Source: Myxococcus stipitatus
GTDB taxonomy: Bacteria > Myxococcota > Myxococcia > Myxococcales > Myxococcaceae
Assembly (NCBI RefSeq): GCF_021412625.1
Contig: NZ_JAKCFI010000006.1
Coordinates: 372,001-436,000 of the forward strand
Reading direction: 5' to 3'
Length of the DNA: 64,000 nt
The stretch's first letter is position 1. Each line of letters opens with the position of its first letter. The translations under genes and the position numbers were made by a program. A model generated the notes under the pieces. That model was not told the DNA's origin. It saw only the letters and a list, made by a program, of their open reading frames with translations, and ran no database searches. Positions 60,394 through 64,000 of this stretch are shown one piece after another.

Positions 60394-60557
60394 GCCCCGG
60401 GCTCGCGCCTCGGCCTCGCTTCACCCAGGGTAGCGAAGCACTCGTCGAACACCGGGGTCGCCTTGTACACGGCGGTCCAGGTGTCCGCGTCCAGGTCCAC
60501 GACGCCGTGGCCGTGGCGCGCTAGAATCCCCTCCACCACGAGAAGGACGGGGGACCC

Positions 60558-61112
60558 ATGAAGCACACGCAAGCCATCACCCTGCTCGGTGTCACGCTGC
60601 TGTTCGGCTGTGGGGAGAGCGAAAAGCCGCCACCGGAGAACCCGCCGGAGGCCGAGCGGAGCACCACGTGCACCATGACGGTGACGGGCGCCATCGAGGG
60701 AACAGCCGCCTGCACGAGGGGCTCGCTCGTCCATGCGAAGCGGTCGAACTCCTTCAAGTTCCTCCTCGACGCCCTCGAGGGACAGGCGCTCGGGTTCGGC
60801 GTCGCCGCCCTCGTGATGCAGCCGCCCCAGCCCGGGACCTTCAACGGCCCCACCGAAAAGGTCTCGTGCGGCATCCTCGTGGTCGACCAGGACGAGCGGC
60901 GGTGGTACTCGGAATACGATGACCGCGAGACCGGCGTCAGCCTGCGGGGGAGCTGCACCCTGACGCTCACGGCGATCGAGCCCATGAACGATGGGTCGGT
61001 CGACTTCCCTTCCTACTGGGCCTGGGGCACCGTGCACGCACACCTGCTGGAGGTGGACGGCCCGGAGGGCGAGTCGGGCCCGGTGGACGTGGTGTTCGAC
61101 TTCTCCGAGTGA
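60558..61112 (+). CDS. Hypothetical lipoprotein
   Basis: A 184-residue lipoprotein with lipobox LLGVTLLFGCGE and a Pro/Glu-rich tether. Cysteines in TTCTMTVTG, TAACTRGSL, VSCGILVV and GSCTLTLTA could give two disulfides. The remainder is beta-rich and acidic (SEYDDRETGVSLRG). I do not recognise a family. ATG 60558 follows the GGGGGACCC stretch. Confidence 0.8.
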   Translation: MKHTQAITLLGVTLLFGCGESEKPPPENPPEAERSTTCTMTVTGAIEGTAACTRGSLVHAKRSNSFKFLLDALEGQALGFGVAALVMQPPQPGTFNGPTEKVSCGILVVDQDERRWYSEYDDRETGVSLRGSCTLTLTAIEPMNDGSVDFPSYWAWGTVHAHLLEVDGPEGESGPVDVVFDFSE

Positions 61113-61157
61113 CACGACGACGTCGCGCGGCGGAGCCTCCCTGGCGCCAGCGCCCGC

Positions 61158-62150
61158 TCAGGACTCCGGCCCCGCCGCCTCCACCTCGCGCTGACGGAAG
61201 ACGCCGGGCGTCACGCCCACGCTCCGCTTGAAGGCCTTGCCGAAGGAGCTCTCCGTCTCGTAGCCCACGGCGCGCGCCACCTCGGCCATCGACCGGTGTC
61301 GCTCGCGCATCAGTCCCATGGCGCGGTGCATGCGCCACCGGGTGAGGTACGCCAGCGGGGCCTCGCCCACGAGGACGCGGAAGCGCTCGGCGAACACGGA
61401 GCGGGACATGCCCGCCAGCTTCGCGAGCGACTCCAAGGTCCAGGCCGCCTCCGGCGCCTCGTGCATGCGCTGCAACACCGCGCCGATGCGAGGGTCCACC
61501 AGCGCGCGGAGCCATCCGCCCTCCCCGGCGGACGACGCCAGGTGCGCCCGGAGCGCCTGCACGAAGAGCACGTCCGCCAGCCGGCTGACCACCGTCTCGT
61601 ATCCGGGCTGCTTCGCCTCGAGCTCGGAGGCCACGAAGCGCAGCGTGGGTTCGAGCCAGCGCGGCGTCGTCTCCGCGTCGCCCCTCACGTGCAGCAGCGT
61701 GGGCAGGTGCTTGACGAGCGGGCTGAGCGTCTCGCCCTCGAACGTGAACGAGCCCACCACCAGCGTCACCGAGGCGCCCCCTCCACCGTACTGGAGCAGC
61801 CCTCCGCACCGCATGGGTCCACGCGTCGCATAGACCTCCGCGATGGGCAGCGCCCGCGTGCCCTTCTTGTCACGCAGACAGAAGCGCACGCCCGCGGGGA
61901 TGAACACGAAGTCACCTCCCGCGAGCACCAGGTCCCGCGCGTCCGTGGACAGCACGCAGTTGCCGCGCATCACCGCGTAGAAGAGCGGGTAGGGGCACCC
62001 ATCGACCCTCATGCCCCACGGCGCGGTCATCTCGTAGCGGGCATCCACCCGGCTGCGCAGGTGCACGCCGCGCAGCGCATCGGCGAGGACGTCCAACCCC
62101 GGCGAACCAGGGCCGGACGATTGGACGAGAGAAACGGACTGTCGGCGCAT
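61158..62150 (-). CDS. AraC family transcriptional regulator with cupin domain
   Basis: A 330-residue regulator: an N-terminal cupin-type sensing domain (cupin_6-like; APWGMRVDGCPYPLFYAVMRGNC, DLVLAGGDFVFIPAG) and two C-terminal helix-turn-helix motifs (TLESLAKLAGMSRSVFAERF, RSMAEVARAVGYETESSFGKAF). It diverges from the quinone oxidoreductase at 62210 across 59 bases and probably controls it. Ligand unknown. Confidence 0.93.
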   Translation of the reverse strand: MRRQSVSLVQSSGPGSPGLDVLADALRGVHLRSRVDARYEMTAPWGMRVDGCPYPLFYAVMRGNCVLSTDARDLVLAGGDFVFIPAGVRFCLRDKKGTRALPIAEVYATRGPMRCGGLLQYGGGGASVTLVVGSFTFEGETLSPLVKHLPTLLHVRGDAETTPRWLEPTLRFVASELEAKQPGYETVVSRLADVLFVQALRAHLASSAGEGGWLRALVDPRIGAVLQRMHEAPEAAWTLESLAKLAGMSRSVFAERFRVLVGEAPLAYLTRWRMHRAMGLMRERHRSMAEVARAVGYETESSFGKAFKRSVGVTPGVFRQREVEAAGPES

Positions 62151-62209
62151 GTTCGTCCTTTCCGCCGGGACTATAGGTCCTCGCGAATCCCATCCCAGGA
62201 GAGAGCGAC

Positions 62210-63217
62210 ATGAAGGCCATCCGTCTGCGCCAGTTCGGCGGTCCCGAGCAGCTCCACCTCGAAGAGCAGCCCGAGCCGACGCCCTCCGAGCACGAGGTCC
62301 GGCTCCGCGTCCACGCCGCGGGGCTCAACTTCACCGACCTGTGGCAGCGGGAGGGCCGACTGCCCGGAGCACCGCCGCCGCCCTTCACGCCGGGCATGGA
62401 GGCCGCGGGCGTCATCGACACCGTGGGGGCGTCCGTCCGAGGACTCGAGCCAGGCGCGCGGGTCGTCGCTTTGCTGCCCGCCCAGGGGGCCCTCGCGGAG
62501 TACGCCGTCACCCCCGCCGCCTCCGTCCTCCCGATTCCGCGAGGCGTGTCGTTCGAGCAGGCGGTGGCGCTCCCCGCCCAGGCCCCCACCGCGCTGCTCG
62601 GGCTGCGCGTCGGCGCGAGGCTCCAACCCGGTGAGTCCGTCTTCATCCCCTCCGCGGCGGGGGGCGTGGGCACGCTGCTCGTGCAGCTCGCCCGCCGGTT
62701 CGGGGCTTCGCGTGTCATCGGCGGCGTGGGCGGCGAGTCCAAGCGCGCGCTCGTCCAGCGGCTCGGGGCGGACGCCGTCGTGGACACCTCGCGGCCGGAC
62801 TGGCCCACCCGGGTCCGGGAGGCCACGGCGGGACGCGGCGCGGACATCGTCTTCGTCTCGGGGGGCGCGGAGGCCGGCGCGCTCGCGCTCCAGGCCCTCG
62901 CGCCCCGTGGCCGGCTGGTGCTCTTCGGCGCGCAGAGCCTGTTCGAATCCCAGTGGAGCCGCGAGCAGATGATGGGCGCCGTCGCCCAGAACCAATCCAT
63001 CACCGGCTTCGCGACCTTCAGCCTGCCATGGGAGGAACGTCAGGACGCGCTCCGCGAGGCGCTCGCGCTCGTCGAGTCCGGGACGCTCGAGGTCGTCATC
63101 GGACAGGCGTTCTCCCTGGAAGACACGGCCCGTGCCCACCGCGCCCTGGAGGCGAGGACGACCACCGGCAAGGTCGTCATCCACGTCGCCCCGCATTCCA
63201 CCTCCTCCAAAATTTGA
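62210..63217 (+). CDS. NADPH:quinone oxidoreductase / MDR family zinc-type dehydrogenase
   Basis: A 335-residue medium-chain reductase: a catalytic domain (RLRQFGGPEQLHLEEQPEPTP, GLNFTDLWQREG) and a Rossmann domain with IPSAAGGVGTLLVQLARRFGA. The catalytic and structural zinc cysteines are absent, as in quinone oxidoreductases. Cytoplasmic, NADPH-dependent. ATG 62210 opens MKAIRLRQFG. Paired with the AraC regulator. Confidence 0.93.
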   Translation: MKAIRLRQFGGPEQLHLEEQPEPTPSEHEVRLRVHAAGLNFTDLWQREGRLPGAPPPPFTPGMEAAGVIDTVGASVRGLEPGARVVALLPAQGALAEYAVTPAASVLPIPRGVSFEQAVALPAQAPTALLGLRVGARLQPGESVFIPSAAGGVGTLLVQLARRFGASRVIGGVGGESKRALVQRLGADAVVDTSRPDWPTRVREATAGRGADIVFVSGGAEAGALALQALAPRGRLVLFGAQSLFESQWSREQMMGAVAQNQSITGFATFSLPWEERQDALREALALVESGTLEVVIGQAFSLEDTARAHRALEARTTTGKVVIHVAPHSTSSKI

Positions 63218-63264
63218 TGAAACAGCAACCAACACACACGCAACTTCGATACAAAAACATAAGT

Positions 63265-63278
63265 AGTACACATGTACT
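63265..63278. promoter_or_regulatory. Inverted repeat AGTACA-CA-TGTACT
   Basis: A perfect 6-2-6 inverted repeat inside an AT-rich stretch (63210-63280), 60 bases before the discoidin-domain lipoprotein. This stretch probably holds the promoter; the repeat may be an operator. No partner regulator is seen. Confidence 0.35.
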
Positions 63279-63337
63279 TCCGGCGCGAATCCAGACTAGG
63301 ACCGGCTTTGATTTCCTTTCCTGGAGAACGCACCTCG

Positions 63338-64000
63338 ATGAAGAAACACATCGTGATGGGGAGTTGGGCGCTGGCCCTGCTGCTCGTGGGCTGTGATGGA
63401 GCGACGGAGGCACCCGCGGGCGAGCCGGCGACGCGGGCGTCGGCGCTGGATGGCGGGCTCGTGAACGTCACGCTGTCCAAGCCCGCGACGGCGTCGCACG
63501 TGCAGACGGACCCGTACTTCCCGCCGGAGAAGGCGGTGGATGGGAACATCACCTCGGACGACTCGCGGTGGTGTCCTGGTCCGTACCGGCTCGCCCAGCG
63601 CTACCTCGACATCGACCTCCAGGGCACGTTCGACCTGCACCGGGTGGAGCTCTATACGGGCTACCGGGACATCCGTCCCGTGGCGAACTACGACCTGCAC
63701 TACTACGACGGCACCAGCTGGCTGCCCATCCCCGGCGCCGCGAAGACGGGCAACACCAGCATCGCGGTCTCCACCACCTTCACGCAGGTGGTGCGCGGCC
63801 AGCGCGTGCGCTTCCTCTGCAACGAGCCGAACGAGGAGAACTGCCGGGTGAAGGAGCTGTGGGTGTTCGGCCTGCCCGTCACCCCGGGAGCGAACCAGCC
63901 GCCCGTGGCCAACGCGGGCGCGGACCAGAGCATCACCCTGCCCACCTCCAGCCTCACCCTCGCGGGCTCCGCGACGGACGCGGATGGCACCATCACGTCC
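63338..64000 (+). CDS. Discoidin (F5/8 type C)-like domain lipoprotein, 3' truncated by window edge
   Basis: The first 221 residues of a larger surface protein. It has a lipobox (ALALLLVGCDGA), then a galactose-binding-like/discoidin domain: VTLSKPATASHVQTDPYFPPEKAVDGN is the typical opening, with RYLDIDLQGTFDLHRVELYT, and FLCNEPNEENCRVKELWVFG at its end. ANQPPVANAGADQSITLPTSS begins a PKD-like or K319L-like Ig domain that runs off the window. Probably binds polysaccharide or is part of a secreted hydrolase. ATG 63338 follows GGAG. Confidence 0.85.
   Translation, partial: MKKHIVMGSWALALLLVGCDGATEAPAGEPATRASALDGGLVNVTLSKPATASHVQTDPYFPPEKAVDGNITSDDSRWCPGPYRLAQRYLDIDLQGTFDLHRVELYTGYRDIRPVANYDLHYYDGTSWLPIPGAAKTGNTSIAVSTTFTQVVRGQRVRFLCNEPNEENCRVKELWVFGLPVTPGANQPPVANAGADQSITLPTSSLTLAGSATDADGTITS

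Noticed and set aside
1-64000. tRNA, rRNA, insertion sequences, prophage or integration sites
   Set aside because: No cloverleaf-like or rRNA sequence, transposase, integrase or flanking direct repeats were noticed on reading; a tRNAscan/ISfinder run would settle this.

Overview
The window is GC-rich DNA (roughly 70%) with very strong third-position GC bias, dense genes, many start/stop overlaps (ATGA, GTGA, TTGA, TGATG), many lipoprotein and Tat signals, and paralogous families typical of the Myxococcaceae (Myxococcus, Corallococcus, Pyxidicoccus and relatives). The gene content looks chromosomal. I see no rRNA, tRNA, insertion sequence, prophage, CRISPR array or integrase. The assignment to myxobacteria is an inference from composition and gene content.

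Layout. 1-1190: end of an ABC-2 exporter operon. 1233-5363: secreted prolyl oligopeptidase, then a LysR regulator divergent from an NmrA-type reductase. 5437-9597: a large exported alpha-2-macroglobulin with an intact thioester motif. 9610-11964: 2OG-Fe dioxygenase, and a second LysR gene divergent from a SnoaL-like protein. 12059-15347: tight operon of a di-haem peroxidase, a Tat-exported metallophosphoesterase and a mono-haem cytochrome c. 15556-19368: overlapping MarR / ClC channel / DUF2156 transferase operon. 19647-25098: outer-membrane-type protein and lipoprotein pair, MtgA, a secreted NlpC-like hydrolase, and a MASE1 histidine kinase followed by a 46-codon coupled gene. 25230-29806: HExxH protein, M1 aminopeptidase and an aldolase-like protein. 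29891-35775: zinc-ribbon membrane protein, DUF2804 protein, and a coupled hydrolase / ATPase / permease operon. 35914-41813: LEA-type lipoprotein, panD, lipoprotein, EcsC, MarR, and a coupled nuclease / hypothetical pair.

41949-52700 is the most unusual region. Four lipoproteins (from 42775, 43446, 44173 and 45272) share a previously unnamed (to me) domain opening with an HACxH motif. Nearby are a TonB-dependent receptor with a TonB-C-like N-terminus, five DxH linker repeats and a HSHGHG plug motif, a coupled Tat-type lipoprotein, and a further lipoprotein. AT-rich palindromic sites recur at the promoters of this block: ATGCAA-N5-TTGCAT or a near copy at 41949 and 51781, and a related motif at 41966 and 44143. 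I infer a co-regulated cell-surface metal-acquisition system. The metal and the repressor are not visible in the window. A Crp-family regulator, a sterol-desaturase-family enzyme and a 98-99 bp tandem repeat lie inside the block.

52768-64000 holds housekeeping and stress genes: DUF2378-like protein, thioredoxin, FKBP isomerase, a repeat-bearing outer-membrane protein, NAD+ synthetase, a LON-domain protein, TetR divergent from a serine hydrolase, a lipoprotein, AraC divergent from a quinone oxidoreductase, and the start of a discoidin-domain lipoprotein cut by the window edge.
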